64,000 nt of DNA from Lachnospiraceae bacterium. GTDB taxonomy: Bacteria > Bacillota > Clostridia > Lachnospirales > Lachnospiraceae. The position numbers were made by a program, and so were the translations under genes. Below are positions 25,586 to 34,826 of this stretch, one piece after another. The notes under the pieces were generated by a model. That model worked only from the letters and a program-made list of their open reading frames with translations, was not told the DNA's origin and ran no database searches. Numbering within the stretch: position 1 is the stretch's first letter; every line of letters begins with the position of its first letter. The stretch covers positions 1 through 64,000 of the forward strand of contig JAGAQJ010000037.1 in NCBI GenBank assembly GCA_017622845.1, written 5' to 3'.

Positions 25586-25717
25586 GTAACAGTTTGGTCA
25601 TGCAGAAATGATTGTACAAAATGACCAAGGGAGACTGCTCGCTAAGGGCAGCTTGAACAATTATTTCTATAGGGTGGGCGCCCGACAACTTATAAGTGAG
25701 CATGGGCGAACTATTAC
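25586..25717. mobile_element. GTAAC-family miniature element C (132 bp)
   Basis: Degenerate inverted ends GTAACAGTTTGGTC (25586-25599) and GGGCGAACTATTAC (25704-25717). Flanks share GATTTTG: GATTTTGA before the element and, after one extra base, GATTTTGG. It begins directly after the TGA stop of the esterase, which is part of the presumed duplication. An older copy than B, D or E. Confidence 0.65.
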
Positions 25718-25764
25718 AGATTTTGGAATACAATCAACAACATTACATGGAAAGGATTTAGAAA

Positions 25765-26874
25765 ATGCCGCAGGATAGTTCAAGAACCATATCCATAAAA
25801 AAGTACTACAGCAGTCTTCCGAACATGCTCTCGAAGTATGAGCGGTTTGCGAGAAAAGATTTTTTTAAGGGAAATACTTTGTCAGAATACGAAAGGTGGC
25901 GTGCCCAGGCAAGGGCGACATTGTCGGAATTGATAGGTCTGGATAAGATGGACAGAGTGGCATTAAAACCACAGCTTGAGGAAACCATATCACTTCAAGG
26001 AGAAAATGAAGGCATTGTCCGGCAAAAGGTCCTGATTCAGTCAGAACAAGATGTATGGGTGCCGATGTATGTGCTGATTCCTCCTGTGCCTGATAAGCCG
26101 GACTCTCGCAAAAGAAAGGTTTTTATAGCACCGCCCGGACATCAGGGGGCCGGAAAATATTCGATTGCCGGTATGCGTGAGATACCGGCAGTGGCAGACG
26201 CAATCAAAAAATATAATTATGACTACGGACTGCAGCTTGCAAGAAGGGGATTCGTGGTTATCTGTCCTGACTGCCGCGGTTTTGGAGAACGTCGTGATGA
26301 GAAAAAACAGGGAGATGCGGAGACAGACTTTCTCACCTCCTCCTGCTTTCATCTGGCTCATATGGCGGAGCCTATGGGAGAGACTGTGATAGGCATGTGT
26401 GCATGGGATTTGATGAAAATTATGGATTACATTGAGACACAGCCTGATTGGGACAGTGCCAATGTATCGTGTCTTGGTTTCTCAGGCGGCGGTATGCAGA
26501 CCCTTTATTTCTCAGCGCTTGACGAACGTGTAAAAAATGTATTTATCAGCGGCTATTTATATGGTTTTCGGGATTCTTTGATGATTTTGAACGGAAACTG
26601 CAGCTGTAATTATGTTCCTCATTTATGGGAGCATTTTGACATGGGAGATATCGCGAGTCTGATTGCGCCCAGGAATCTCATGATACAATCTGGCAGAGAA
26701 GACCACCTGAATGGTCCCAGAGGACTTGAAAATGTCTATGAGCAGGTTGAAATTATCAAAAATGTGTATCGTCTATATGACAGAGAGGATTTCGTAATCC
26801 ACGATATTCGGGAGGGCGGCCACTGCTGGCATGAGGATATTTTAGAGACTGCTATACAAAAATTCGGCATATAA
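25765..26874 (+). CDS. Alpha/beta hydrolase, probable carbohydrate esterase
   Basis: 369 residues, ATG after GGAAAGGATTTAGAAA. Serine hydrolase triad in order: nucleophile in LGFSGGGMQTLYFSA, Asp in SGREDHLNGP, His in GGHCWHED. The oxyanion region is APPGHQGAGKYS. It resembles the Abhydrolase_7 and acetyl xylan esterase-like group. No signal peptide. Position between a pectin methylesterase and a sugar isomerase suggests removal of acetyl or similar groups from pectin oligomers in the cytoplasm; exact substrate unknown. Confidence 0.8.
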   Translation: MPQDSSRTISIKKYYSSLPNMLSKYERFARKDFFKGNTLSEYERWRAQARATLSELIGLDKMDRVALKPQLEETISLQGENEGIVRQKVLIQSEQDVWVPMYVLIPPVPDKPDSRKRKVFIAPPGHQGAGKYSIAGMREIPAVADAIKKYNYDYGLQLARRGFVVICPDCRGFGERRDEKKQGDAETDFLTSSCFHLAHMAEPMGETVIGMCAWDLMKIMDYIETQPDWDSANVSCLGFSGGGMQTLYFSALDERVKNVFISGYLYGFRDSLMILNGNCSCNYVPHLWEHFDMGDIASLIAPRNLMIQSGREDHLNGPRGLENVYEQVEIIKNVYRLYDREDFVIHDIREGGHCWHEDILETAIQKFGI

Positions 26875-26962
26875 TTTAAGCCAGTCAATTGAGGTGCAGG
26901 CTTATATGGAAAACGATACAAAGGACTCTGGCATTTAGGGTAAAAGCCGTAGAAAATAGAAG

Positions 26963-27095
26963 GTAGTTGTTCAGTACAGCACTACGCACTTGCTGCGGAG
27001 TGCGTGAGAATGCGTAAATCGCGTTAAGCATCAAGTCACCGCGAAGTGGTTTTGCATGACTTGATGACGTAACTATGAAGGTACTGAATAGTTAC
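26963..27095. mobile_element. GTAAC-family miniature element D (133 bp, subfamily 2)
   Basis: Ends GTAGTTGTTCAGTAC (26963-26977) and GTACTGAATAGTTAC (27081-27095). A perfect 8-bp direct repeat AATAGAAG flanks it (26955-26962 and 27096-27103). The interior closely matches the inverse complement of element G (34493-34627). It sits just upstream of the ribosome binding site of the next gene. Confidence 0.9.
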
Positions 27096-27125
27096 AATAG
27101 AAGATAGTTTAAGGAGGATATACAA

Positions 27126-27962
27126 ATGCAGTTTGGTATCAGATTACATGATGCAGCGCAGGCGCCCATAGAGGAGCGCTTGAAAATGATAAAGGAACAG
27201 GGCTTTGCATGCGCGCATGTTGCACTTTCAAAGGTAATCAGTGAGAATTCGGTAGCGGAGAGTGCGCTTACTCCCGGATATGCCATGTATTTAAAAAGGC
27301 TGTTCGCAAAAAATGATTTGGATATTGCAGTGCTTGGCTGTTATCTGAATCTTGCAAATCCCGACCCTGAGCAATTAAAGGCGATACAGAATAAATATCT
27401 GGCGAATATCCGCTTTGCAGCACATCTCGGTGCTGGTGTCGTCGGCACAGAGACAGGCGCTCCTAACACTGCATATAAGTTTGAGGAGGCCTGCTGGGGT
27501 GAGGAGGCACTGCAGATTTTTATCAAAAATCTTCGCCCCGTTGTAAAGTATGCAGAGCAGATGGGCGTGTTGGTAGCCATAGAACCTGTGGTCAGACATA
27601 TTGTATGCAATCCGGTACGCGCAAGGCGTGTTCTTGACGAGATTGATTCCCCAAATCTGAGAATTATTTTAGACCCTGTTAACCTGTTGGAAATCTATAA
27701 TTATGAAAAGCAGGACGAAATCATAGACGAGGCAATGGAACTTCTGGGCAAAGACGTTGCAGTACTGCATGTAAAGGATTTTGTAATCAAAGATGACAAG
27801 CTGGTGTCGGTGCCAGTAGGACAAGGACAGTGCCATTGGGACAGAATTATTCCTTATATGAAAAAGGAAAAGCCGTTCATGCATGCAACACTTGAAAATA
27901 CCAAGCCGGAAAACGCAGTGGAGGCGTTGAATTATATCAAGACGCTTTATCAAAAGTGCTGA
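27126..27962 (+). CDS. Sugar phosphate isomerase/epimerase-like TIM barrel
   Basis: 278 residues, ATG after AAGGAGGATATACAA. The AP-endonuclease-2/xylose-isomerase-like fold is indicated by GADVV-type strand ends: FAAHLGAGVVGTETGAPN, VLVAIEPVVRHIV (metal-binding Glu), LRIILDPVNLLEI (Asp), and VLHVKDFVI (His and Asp). Likely acts on a sugar or uronate derivative. Its place at the end of the pectin cluster suggests a role in galacturonate or a side-chain sugar pathway. The precise reaction is not predictable. Confidence 0.82.
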   Translation: MQFGIRLHDAAQAPIEERLKMIKEQGFACAHVALSKVISENSVAESALTPGYAMYLKRLFAKNDLDIAVLGCYLNLANPDPEQLKAIQNKYLANIRFAAHLGAGVVGTETGAPNTAYKFEEACWGEEALQIFIKNLRPVVKYAEQMGVLVAIEPVVRHIVCNPVRARRVLDEIDSPNLRIILDPVNLLEIYNYEKQDEIIDEAMELLGKDVAVLHVKDFVIKDDKLVSVPVGQGQCHWDRIIPYMKKEKPFMHATLENTKPENAVEALNYIKTLYQKC

Positions 27963-27986
27963 TAAAGCTCAAAAGAGCTAGTATAG

Positions 27987-28000
27987 GGCTGAACTGTTAC
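27987..28000. repeat. Solitary right end of a GTAAC-family element
   Basis: GGCTGAACTGTTAC, identical to the right end of element A, lies 24 bp after the isomerase stop with no left end nearby. The related GGCTGAACTG at 50152-50161 after tgt is another half end. These are probably deletion remnants. The remaining bases up to element E (28001-28116) hold nothing recognisable. Confidence 0.6.
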
Positions 28001-28116
28001 CAAAATATCAGGAATTTCACATATCTGTATTGAAATATTGTTAAAAATATGTCAAAATGAGAATGTACTTTATGAAATTAAGGTGGTTCATGGGATAAGG
28101 AGTGCGAAGTATTTTA

Positions 28117-28254
28117 GTAACAGCCCGGCCAGGAGGCTTTCACTTGCTGCAAACCTTGTAAGAAAGTTTCACGGCTGACAGGATTCAAGCTGCCGCCAAG
28201 CGGTTTTGTATGGACTGGGTTCTGTAACAGGGAGTTGTAAGGTCAGGCTGCTGC
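28117..28254. mobile_element. GTAAC-family miniature element E (138 bp)
   Basis: Ends GTAACAGCCCGGCC (28117-28130) and GGTCAGGCTGCTGC (28241-28254), inverted with mismatches. It is flanked by a perfect 8-bp duplication GTATTTTA (28109-28116 and 28255-28262). The interior resembles element B (TTGCTGCAAACCTTGTAAGA). It lies in the leader region of the hydrogenase gene. Confidence 0.88.
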
Positions 28255-28314
28255 GTATTTTACAGTGCAATATCTCATGATACATAGGCACAAACACGCA
28301 GGAGGCATATAATT

Positions 28315-29814
28315 ATGAGAGGAATAGATACGCAGGTCCGCAAAACAAGACGTGCAATTTTCAGGGAAGTAGCAAACATGGCATATAATTCCACGAATCT
28401 TGTGGACGACATGGAGGCGCTTCCCTATAAACTGGCTGATGCAGAAAATTCACCCTATTGGGATAATATTTATCGCGAGCGTGAGATTATCCGCGAGCGT
28501 ACACGGCTTGCGATGGGAATGTCGCTTCGTCCCGAGGACGAACCGGTACAGGTCAGTCAAGGTGTGGAGGAAAGCAATATTGATGAAAAATATTATGAAC
28601 CACCTCTAATGCAGGTTATTGCATCTGCCTGCAACGCATGCCCTGAGAATCGATATGAGGTTACGAATAAGTGTATGGGCTGTCTTGCGCATCCCTGCAA
28701 TGAAGTGTGCCCAAGGGGAGCGATTACCATGCAGAACGGCAGGTCTGTCATTGATCAGGAAAAATGCATCAAATGCGGTAAATGCAAGACAGTATGTCCG
28801 TATGATGCGATATCGCATCAGCAACGCCCTTGTCTTGCGCACTGCGGCGTCAATGCGATTCACTCAGACAATCATGGCAGAGCAGTGATTGACAATGAAA
28901 AGTGTGTTTCCTGCGGTCAGTGCATGGTAAGCTGCCCCTTTGGTGCAATTGCCGATAAGTCGCAGATATTCCAGTTGATTCGTGCCATGCAGTCCGGAAG
29001 GAAGATCATTGCACAAGTGGCGCCTGCATTTGTAGGTCAATTTGGTCCTAAAGTAACGCCGGATATGATTAAAACAGCCCTTAAGGAATTAGGCTTTTAT
29101 GATGTATATGAGACGGCAATCGGCGCTGATATGGGAGCTATGACAGAGGCGGAGCATTATGTGAAGGAGGTTGCTACAGGAGAAGTCCCATTTCTTCTCA
29201 CCTCATGCTGTCCTTCGTGGTCCATGCTTGCCAAGAAATTTTTCCCTGAAACCATTGATAAAATCAGCAATGCCCTGACGCCTATGGTGGCAACAGCGAG
29301 AGTGATTAAAAAGGAACATCCGGATGCCAGCGTCGTGTTTATCGGACCATGTGCAAGCAAAAAGCTGGAAGCAAGCCGCAGAACCGTGCGCTCGGACGTG
29401 GACTTTGTCATTACATTTGAAGAGCTTACAGGAATGTTTGAGGCGAAAGGAATCCTGTTGGATGAGATTAAGGCGATGGATACCATGAATGACGCTACGG
29501 CGGCAGGACGCGGTTATGGTGTTGCAGGCGGTGTTGCCAGCGCGATAGAGGACTGCATCAAGGAATACTATCCTGATACAGAGATTCATATCGAGCATGC
29601 AGAAAGCCTTTCTGAATGTAAGAAAATACTGATGCTTGCCAAGGCAGGAAAGAAAAACGGATGTCTGATTGAAGGCATGGCATGTCCGGGAGGATGCGTT
29701 GCCGGAGCAGGAACGAATATTGCAATACCTACAGCGACGAAGGATTTGCTAGGCTTTAAAAATTCTTCTGAAAAGAAGCTTCCTGACCAGAATGTGCGTC
29801 AGCCGGAGGTTTAA
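28315..29814 (+). CDS. Monomeric [FeFe] hydrogenase, group B type
   Basis: 499 residues, ATG after CAGGAGGCATATAATT. N-terminal ferredoxin-like region with cysteine clusters CNACPENRYE, CIKCGKCKTVCP and CVSCGQCMVSCP. The catalytic H-cluster domain has the three signatures TSCCPSW, GPCASKKLEA and EGMACPGGCVAGAG. The first has Cys-Cys-Pro, and the short accessory region lacks the 2Fe-2S domain, features of group B enzymes. It is cytoplasmic and reduces protons or oxidises H2 with ferredoxin as a likely partner. No maturase or partner flavin subunit is next to it. Confidence 0.9.
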   Translation: MRGIDTQVRKTRRAIFREVANMAYNSTNLVDDMEALPYKLADAENSPYWDNIYREREIIRERTRLAMGMSLRPEDEPVQVSQGVEESNIDEKYYEPPLMQVIASACNACPENRYEVTNKCMGCLAHPCNEVCPRGAITMQNGRSVIDQEKCIKCGKCKTVCPYDAISHQQRPCLAHCGVNAIHSDNHGRAVIDNEKCVSCGQCMVSCPFGAIADKSQIFQLIRAMQSGRKIIAQVAPAFVGQFGPKVTPDMIKTALKELGFYDVYETAIGADMGAMTEAEHYVKEVATGEVPFLLTSCCPSWSMLAKKFFPETIDKISNALTPMVATARVIKKEHPDASVVFIGPCASKKLEASRRTVRSDVDFVITFEELTGMFEAKGILLDEIKAMDTMNDATAAGRGYGVAGGVASAIEDCIKEYYPDTEIHIEHAESLSECKKILMLAKAGKKNGCLIEGMACPGGCVAGAGTNIAIPTATKDLLGFKNSSEKKLPDQNVRQPEV

Positions 29815-29833
29815 GCTTATTTGCCTTTATCCC

Positions 29834-29862
29834 TTGACTTTCCTGCAAACGGTTGGTAAAAT
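29834..29862 (+). promoter_or_regulatory. Predicted sigma-A promoter of gltX
   Basis: TTGACT (29834-29839) and TAAAAT (29857-29862) are separated by exactly 17 bp. It lies about 150 bp before the gltX start. Confidence 0.55.
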
Positions 29863-30009
29863 TTATTGTCAGTGAAGTCAATTTGTGTTATGATTTACGC
29901 CTCAACCAATAAAAAATTTGCATAAAGCGTGAAGAATAACCACTTTATAAATACAGGAATAAACAGTGCCCCGATGCACCGTTATTCCATGAAACCGGAG
30001 GAATACAAG

Positions 30010-31473
30010 ATGGCTAAGAAAGTAAGATGCAGATTTGCACCAAGCCCTACAGGAAGAATGCACGTAGGAAATCTGCGTTCGGCATTATATGAATTTTTGA
30101 TTGCAAAACATGCTGGCGGAGACTTTATATTTCGGATAGAAGATACAGACCGGGAACGTTATGTAGATGGCGCTACAGAAATTATCTACAACACGCTTGC
30201 AAAGACAGGATTAACCTATGATGAAGGTCCTGATAAGGATAAAGGGTATGGTCCTTATGTGCAGAGCGAGCGTGTGCAGGCCGGCATTTATATGAAGTAT
30301 GCAAAAGAGCTGATTGACAAGGGAGAGGCCTACTATTGCTTTTGCGATAAGGAAAGACTTGCCACACTCAAGTCAGAGGTTGTAGAGGGAAAGGAAATTA
30401 CGGTTTATGATAAGCACTGCCTCAGCCTGTCTAAGGAAGAAGTAGAGCAGAAGCTTGCAAGCGGAATTCCTTATGTAATCAGACAGAATAATCCTACAGA
30501 AGGAACCACAAGCTTTCATGATGAGCTTTATGGTGATATCTCTGTAGATAATTCAGAGCTTGATGATATGATTTTAATTAAGTCAGACGGATATCCTACT
30601 TACAATTTTGCAAATGTGGTAGATGACCACTTGATGGAAATTACGCATGTTGTACGGGGAAATGAGTATCTGTCCTCAACACCGAAATACAACAGACTTT
30701 ATGAGGCGTTCGGCTGGGAGATACCGGTTTATGTACATCTTCCTTTAATTACAGATGAAGAACATAAAAAGCTGAGCAAGAGAAGCGGACATTCTTCTTT
30801 TGAGGATATCGTTGAACAGGGAATCCTTCCGGAGGCAATCGTAAACTTCATAGCGCTTCTTGGTTGGAGCCCTGAGGATAACAGAGAAATTTTTACGCTT
30901 GATGAGCTGATTCGGGATTTCGATTATACCAGAATCAACAAGTCACCGTCTGTATTTGATATGAATAAATTAAAGTGGATGAATGGTGAGTATATCAAGG
31001 CTATGGACTTTGACCGCTTCTACGATATGGCGCTTCCATACATGAAGGAGGTTATCACAAAGGAGCTTGATTTCAGGAAAATTGCAGCGATGGTAAAGAC
31101 CAGAATCGAGGTATTTCCGGATATCAAGGATTTAATCGGCTTCTTTGAAACCCTGCCTGAGTACGACATTGCGATGTATACACATAAGAAGATGAAGACG
31201 ACGGCAGAAAGTTCATTGGAGGTATTAAAGGATGTTCTTCCCATGCTTGAAGCTCAGGAGGATTATACCAATGATGCGCTCTATCAGCTTTTGCTGTCCT
31301 ATGTAGCCGAAAAAGAGGTAAAGAACGGCTATGTTATGTGGCCGATCCGGACAGCAGTGTCGGGGCTGCAGATGACACCTGCCGGAGCAACAGAAATTAT
31401 GGAAGTTCTGGGAAAAGAGGAGACGCTAGTACGAATCAGAAAGGGCATCGAACTTCTTGAAAACGCTGAATAA
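30010..31473 (+). CDS. gltX: Glutamyl-tRNA synthetase
   Basis: 487 residues from the ATG at 30010, chosen because of GGAGGAATACAAG upstream; the frame is open to 29929 without homology. Class I synthetase signatures: [20 protein letters not shown] (HIGH-type) and KKLSKRSGH (KMSKS-type), with [10 protein letters not shown] and the anticodon-binding helical domain after about residue 330. It charges tRNA-Glu with glutamate. The helicase gene that follows overlaps it by 17 bp, indicating co-transcription. Confidence 0.95.
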   Translation: MAKKVRCRFAPSPTGRMHVGNLRSALYEFLIAKHAGGDFIFRIEDTDRERYVDGATEIIYNTLAKTGLTYDEGPDKDKGYGPYVQSERVQAGIYMKYAKELIDKGEAYYCFCDKERLATLKSEVVEGKEITVYDKHCLSLSKEEVEQKLASGIPYVIRQNNPTEGTTSFHDELYGDISVDNSELDDMILIKSDGYPTYNFANVVDDHLMEITHVVRGNEYLSSTPKYNRLYEAFGWEIPVYVHLPLITDEEHKKLSKRSGHSSFEDIVEQGILPEAIVNFIALLGWSPEDNREIFTLDELIRDFDYTRINKSPSVFDMNKLKWMNGEYIKAMDFDRFYDMALPYMKEVITKELDFRKIAAMVKTRIEVFPDIKDLIGFFETLPEYDIAMYTHKKMKTTAESSLEVLKDVLPMLEAQEDYTNDALYQLLLSYVAEKEVKNGYVMWPIRTAVSGLQMTPAGATEIMEVLGKEETLVRIRKGIELLENAE

Positions 31474-33340
31474 TTTAACGGTAAATGAGGCGCAATATCA
31501 GGCAATTACACACGGGGCAGGGGCGATGCTGGTACTGGCAGGTCCCGGCTCCGGAAAAACATTTACTGTGACACAGAGAATCAAATATCTGATTGAACGT
31601 CACAAGGTTAAGCCGGAGGATATTCTGGTCATCACCTTTACCAAGGCGGCTGCAAATGAGATGCAGGAACGCTTTGTGAAACTGGTTGACGGAAAAAATT
31701 ATCCGGTTCATTTCGGCACATTTCATGCCATCTTTTTCCAGATTTTAAGATATACATATCGCTTTACGGCTGAAAATATTATACGGGAACGGGATAAATA
31801 CAAGCTGTTGTCGCAAATGATCAGTGAAATGCCGCCAGAAACAGGAACGCAGCTCCAGTCCGATAGCAATATGGACAGCGCAGAAACGCTGCAAAGGCTT
31901 TTATCAGAGATTAGCAAGGTAAAAAATAATGGCATCGAACCGCAGCAGTTCAGGAGCGAGACAGTAACGCAGGCAGAGTTCGAGTACCTATATCATGCTT
32001 ATAAAAAGGAAATGAGCCATCATAGACTTGTGGATTTTGACGATATGGTGCTTTTGTGCAGGAACCTTCTTGTGGAAAGACCGGAGACTCTGGCGCTTTG
32101 GCAGGAGCGTTTCAAATACATTCTTGTAGACGAATTTCAGGATATCTGTCCATTGCAGTATGAGGTCGTCAGACTTCTCGCGAAGCCGCAGGACAACCTG
32201 TTTATTGTAGGAGATGATGACCAGTCGATTTACGGCTTTAGAGGTTCTAAACCTGAAATTATGCTGAATTTTACAAAGGATTACCCTAATGCAAAGCAGG
32301 TGCTTTTGAATGTAAATTACAGGAGCAAAAAGGATATCACAGATACGGCAGGAAAATTGATTGCCCATAATAAAATCCGCTTTCAGAAGACGGTTGAGAC
32401 ACAGAATGCGCAGACCGATGGCGTGAAGATTTATTCTTTTCCTTCAAAGCTGAAGCAGGCGGAGAACATTGCACTGCTGATTCAGCAGTATATGGAACAG
32501 CCCGGAGCAAAATACAGTGATATCGCGATTCTCTACCGCACGAATAATCACATGGTATACACGGCAGGACGGTTGATTCAGGAGGGGATTCCTTTTCTGA
32601 TGAAGGAGAAGCCTAAGAACAGATATGGCAGTACCATAGCAAAGGATATTATATCATACTTGAACTATGCCTTATATGGGAATAGTCCGGAAGATTTTGT
32701 GCGGATAATGAACAGACCTGTGCGCTACATCAAGAGAAACACAGTGCCATTAAAGCCTTTTGGAATAAATGAGCTTTTGGATAATAACAGGGGTGTGGAT
32801 TATGCCATACAGAACATTTTAAAGCTATATGATGCGTTTCGTTTTATCAAAAGCCTGAATCCGTTTTCAGCAGTCAATTATATCCGAAAGGGCGTCGGAT
32901 ATGACGAGTATGTCAGAAAGCAGGCAAGAGAGAAGGGCAGGAGCTGCGCGAAGGAGATGGAAGAACTGGAGGAGCTTATGCAGCTTGCAAAGGGGTTTGA
33001 GACAATAGAAGAATGGCTGGAACATATACAGGGATATGACGCAGTTATGAATGAGGCGCTTTGTCAGGAAAACAGGCAGAAGCACTCGGATATGGATGCT
33101 GTAAATATCGTAACCATGCACGCATCAAAAGGGTTGGAATGGGATGTTGTGATACTGCCGGATGTGAACGAAGGCGTTGTGCCGCACAAAAAAGCTGTGA
33201 CAGACGAAGAATTAGAAGAAGAACGCAGAATGTTCTATGTGGCGATGACACGTGCTAAGAAAAGCCTATTCATCTTTTATGTCCATGAAAAAGAGGCAGG
33301 AAACCTCCTGCCTTCCCGTTTTTTAGATGAAATTGTGTAA
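31457..33340 (+). CDS. UvrD/PcrA-family ATP-dependent DNA helicase
   Basis: 627 residues with a TTG start at 31457 that overlaps the end of gltX; no closer ATG exists before the Q motif [11 protein letters not shown]. Superfamily I helicase motifs in order: AGPGSGKT (I), [11 protein letters not shown] (Ia), [19 protein letters not shown] (II), [12 protein letters not shown] (III), NYRSKKDI (IV), [20 protein letters not shown] (V), and [18 protein letters not shown] (VI). Shorter than typical PcrA (about 720), mainly by lacking a long C-terminal tail. Role in DNA repair or replication restart. Confidence 0.9.
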   Translation: MKTLNNLTVNEAQYQAITHGAGAMLVLAGPGSGKTFTVTQRIKYLIERHKVKPEDILVITFTKAAANEMQERFVKLVDGKNYPVHFGTFHAIFFQILRYTYRFTAENIIRERDKYKLLSQMISEMPPETGTQLQSDSNMDSAETLQRLLSEISKVKNNGIEPQQFRSETVTQAEFEYLYHAYKKEMSHHRLVDFDDMVLLCRNLLVERPETLALWQERFKYILVDEFQDICPLQYEVVRLLAKPQDNLFIVGDDDQSIYGFRGSKPEIMLNFTKDYPNAKQVLLNVNYRSKKDITDTAGKLIAHNKIRFQKTVETQNAQTDGVKIYSFPSKLKQAENIALLIQQYMEQPGAKYSDIAILYRTNNHMVYTAGRLIQEGIPFLMKEKPKNRYGSTIAKDIISYLNYALYGNSPEDFVRIMNRPVRYIKRNTVPLKPFGINELLDNNRGVDYAIQNILKLYDAFRFIKSLNPFSAVNYIRKGVGYDEYVRKQAREKGRSCAKEMEELEELMQLAKGFETIEEWLEHIQGYDAVMNEALCQENRQKHSDMDAVNIVTMHASKGLEWDVVILPDVNEGVVPHKKAVTDEELEEERRMFYVAMTRAKKSLFIFYVHEKEAGNLLPSRFLDEIV

Positions 33341-33354
33341 TCATGAATGAACTT

Positions 33355-34098
33355 TTATGAATTTTCTTCATGAAGCTTAGGCTTAATCAGCTCCTTCAGC
33401 TCCAGACTTTTGTCCTTCAGCCGGGGCGTGACGCTTCTGCTTGAGACTACGCCGGAAAGGAGCTGCATTGCTGTCTGGTACTCGCCTTTCTTGTATGCGA
33501 AATATGCCAGAAGATAGTCAAGAGTGGTTTCGTTCATTCCGGCGATTGGAAAGCCTTCATTCATTCTGGCTTTTGTCAGACGTTCGTAGGCATTCATGCC
33601 TGCGTTGTCTGCCTCCTTTAAGTAGGTTTCTCTCTTTGCCTGCGCATTGGGATCATCATCAGGTATTTCATCTGCCAAATCCTGATACAGCCAGCATATT
33701 TTGAGACAGACATTGCCTATCTCGCTGTCCTTTCCGCCTTTTGTGACGGTGCACAGCAGCACCATTTTCATACGGCTGATTGCCATCTCGGTTGTATAAG
33801 TATCACACTCTGATTCTTCGTGGGACTTATAATTGCTCTGTATTTTTTCACGAATGAGCTTTCGCTGGATAGAGGTGGTATTATTAAAATTTTTGGCGAG
33901 TGCGGCAAAACCGCAGTTTGGGCAGCATATTGCATCATATTTTGTGACATTAATGTTGCTGTGTATGGGTCTTAAATCAGCCATTGTGTCAACAAATTTT
34001 GCAGAATTTGATTTGACTGTTTTAGAATGAAATTGCTTGTCGCATATAGGACAGGTATATGTTCTGTCAATTATAAGATTTTTTTCGTTTATATCCAT
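33355..34098 (-). CDS. DUF2225 protein with zinc-binding cysteines
   Basis: 247 residues from the ATG at 34098; an ATG at 34107 is only 2 bases from the CCGGAGG site, so the downstream one is preferred. N-terminal CxxC pairs YTCPICDKQF and ICCPNCGFAAL fit a zinc ribbon. The C-terminal half is helical and repeat-like (TTLDYLLAYFAYKKGEY), suggesting TPR-type packing, as in DUF2225 proteins of Firmicutes. Function unknown. Converges with the helicase gene (14-bp gap); shares direction with the DUF1292 gene. Confidence 0.85.
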   Translation of the reverse strand: MDINEKNLIIDRTYTCPICDKQFHSKTVKSNSAKFVDTMADLRPIHSNINVTKYDAICCPNCGFAALAKNFNNTTSIQRKLIREKIQSNYKSHEESECDTYTTEMAISRMKMVLLCTVTKGGKDSEIGNVCLKICWLYQDLADEIPDDDPNAQAKRETYLKEADNAGMNAYERLTKARMNEGFPIAGMNETTLDYLLAYFAYKKGEYQTAMQLLSGVVSSRSVTPRLKDKSLELKELIKPKLHEENS

Positions 34099-34118
34099 CT
34101 CACACATGTCCTCCGGAG

Positions 34119-34454
34119 TTATTCGTCTTCGCCTTCGCTGATAATTTCATCAAATTCAACATTATCAAGATACTCATCAAAAGCATCTGCCACATTTTCG
34201 TATTCGTCATCATCATCAATGTAGGATAAGGACGGTTCGGCATTGGGGTCGTTCTCGTCCTCTGCATATCGGTAAAACCACACTTCACCGTCATCGTTAT
34301 TTCCGTCTTCATCAAGAGGAAGCAGTGCGATATAATCCTGCTTGTCAACTGTCAGGATTGTGATAATGGCGCAGTTGACCATCTGACCGTCTTCAAGTTC
34401 CAGTTCAACGGTCATTTCCTCATCATCATAGCCGTTTGTATTCTTGTTTTCCAT
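34119..34454 (-). CDS. DUF1292 (YrzB-like) acidic protein
   Basis: 111 residues, very acidic. The core EMTVELELEDGQMVNCAI and YIALLPLDEDGNN, followed by GEVWFYRYAEDE, is the DUF1292 pattern found in Firmicutes. The tail (YENVADAFDEYLDNVEFDEI) is rich in Asp and Glu. No membrane segments. In many Firmicutes it accompanies the yrrK/yrzL genes; here it precedes a DUF2225 gene. Function unknown. Confidence 0.88.
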   Translation of the reverse strand: MENKNTNGYDDEEMTVELELEDGQMVNCAIITILTVDKQDYIALLPLDEDGNNDDGEVWFYRYAEDENDPNAEPSLSYIDDDDEYENVADAFDEYLDNVEFDEIISEGEDE

Positions 34455-34492
34455 ATATTAATACCATGCCTTTCAAATATAATGATTACTTC

Positions 34493-34627
34493 GTAACGAT
34501 TCAGTACCCTCATGGATACGGGCACCAAGTCATGCAAAAACCACTTCGTGGTGAATTGATGCCTAACGCGATTTACATATTCTCACGCACTCCGCAGCAA
34601 GTGCGTAGTGCTGTACTGAACAATTAC
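34493..34627. mobile_element. GTAAC-family miniature element G (135 bp, subfamily 2)
   Basis: Ends GTAACGATTCAGTACC (34493-34508) and GTACTGAACAATTAC (34613-34627). A perfect 8-bp duplication ATTACTTC (34485-34492 and 34628-34635) flanks it. Its complement matches element D throughout. It contains a hairpin ACCAC-TTC-GTGGT (34540-34552) inside a larger stem. The rest of the gap to 34826 shows nothing else. Confidence 0.92.
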
Positions 34628-34826
34628 ATTACTTCTATATATTACCTAACTTGCATGTACAAAGCAAGAAAATTCTGAAATTACTTTCTTTTTTCGCATA
34701 TCAGACAACAACAAAACCTGAATGACTTGACACATAGGGCATAAAGCGAGTATCATAATATTGAAAACTACAAAAAATACTATTGAAAATTGTTTTATTT
34801 GCTGTGTGCAGACTGAGGGAATAACA

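Noticed and set aside
25586..25717. Reading element C as a terminator of the pectin methylesterase
   Set aside because: Although its ends are complementary, spacing is over 100 bp, the ends match the mobile family, and the flanks share GATTTTG, so a mobile origin explains it better.
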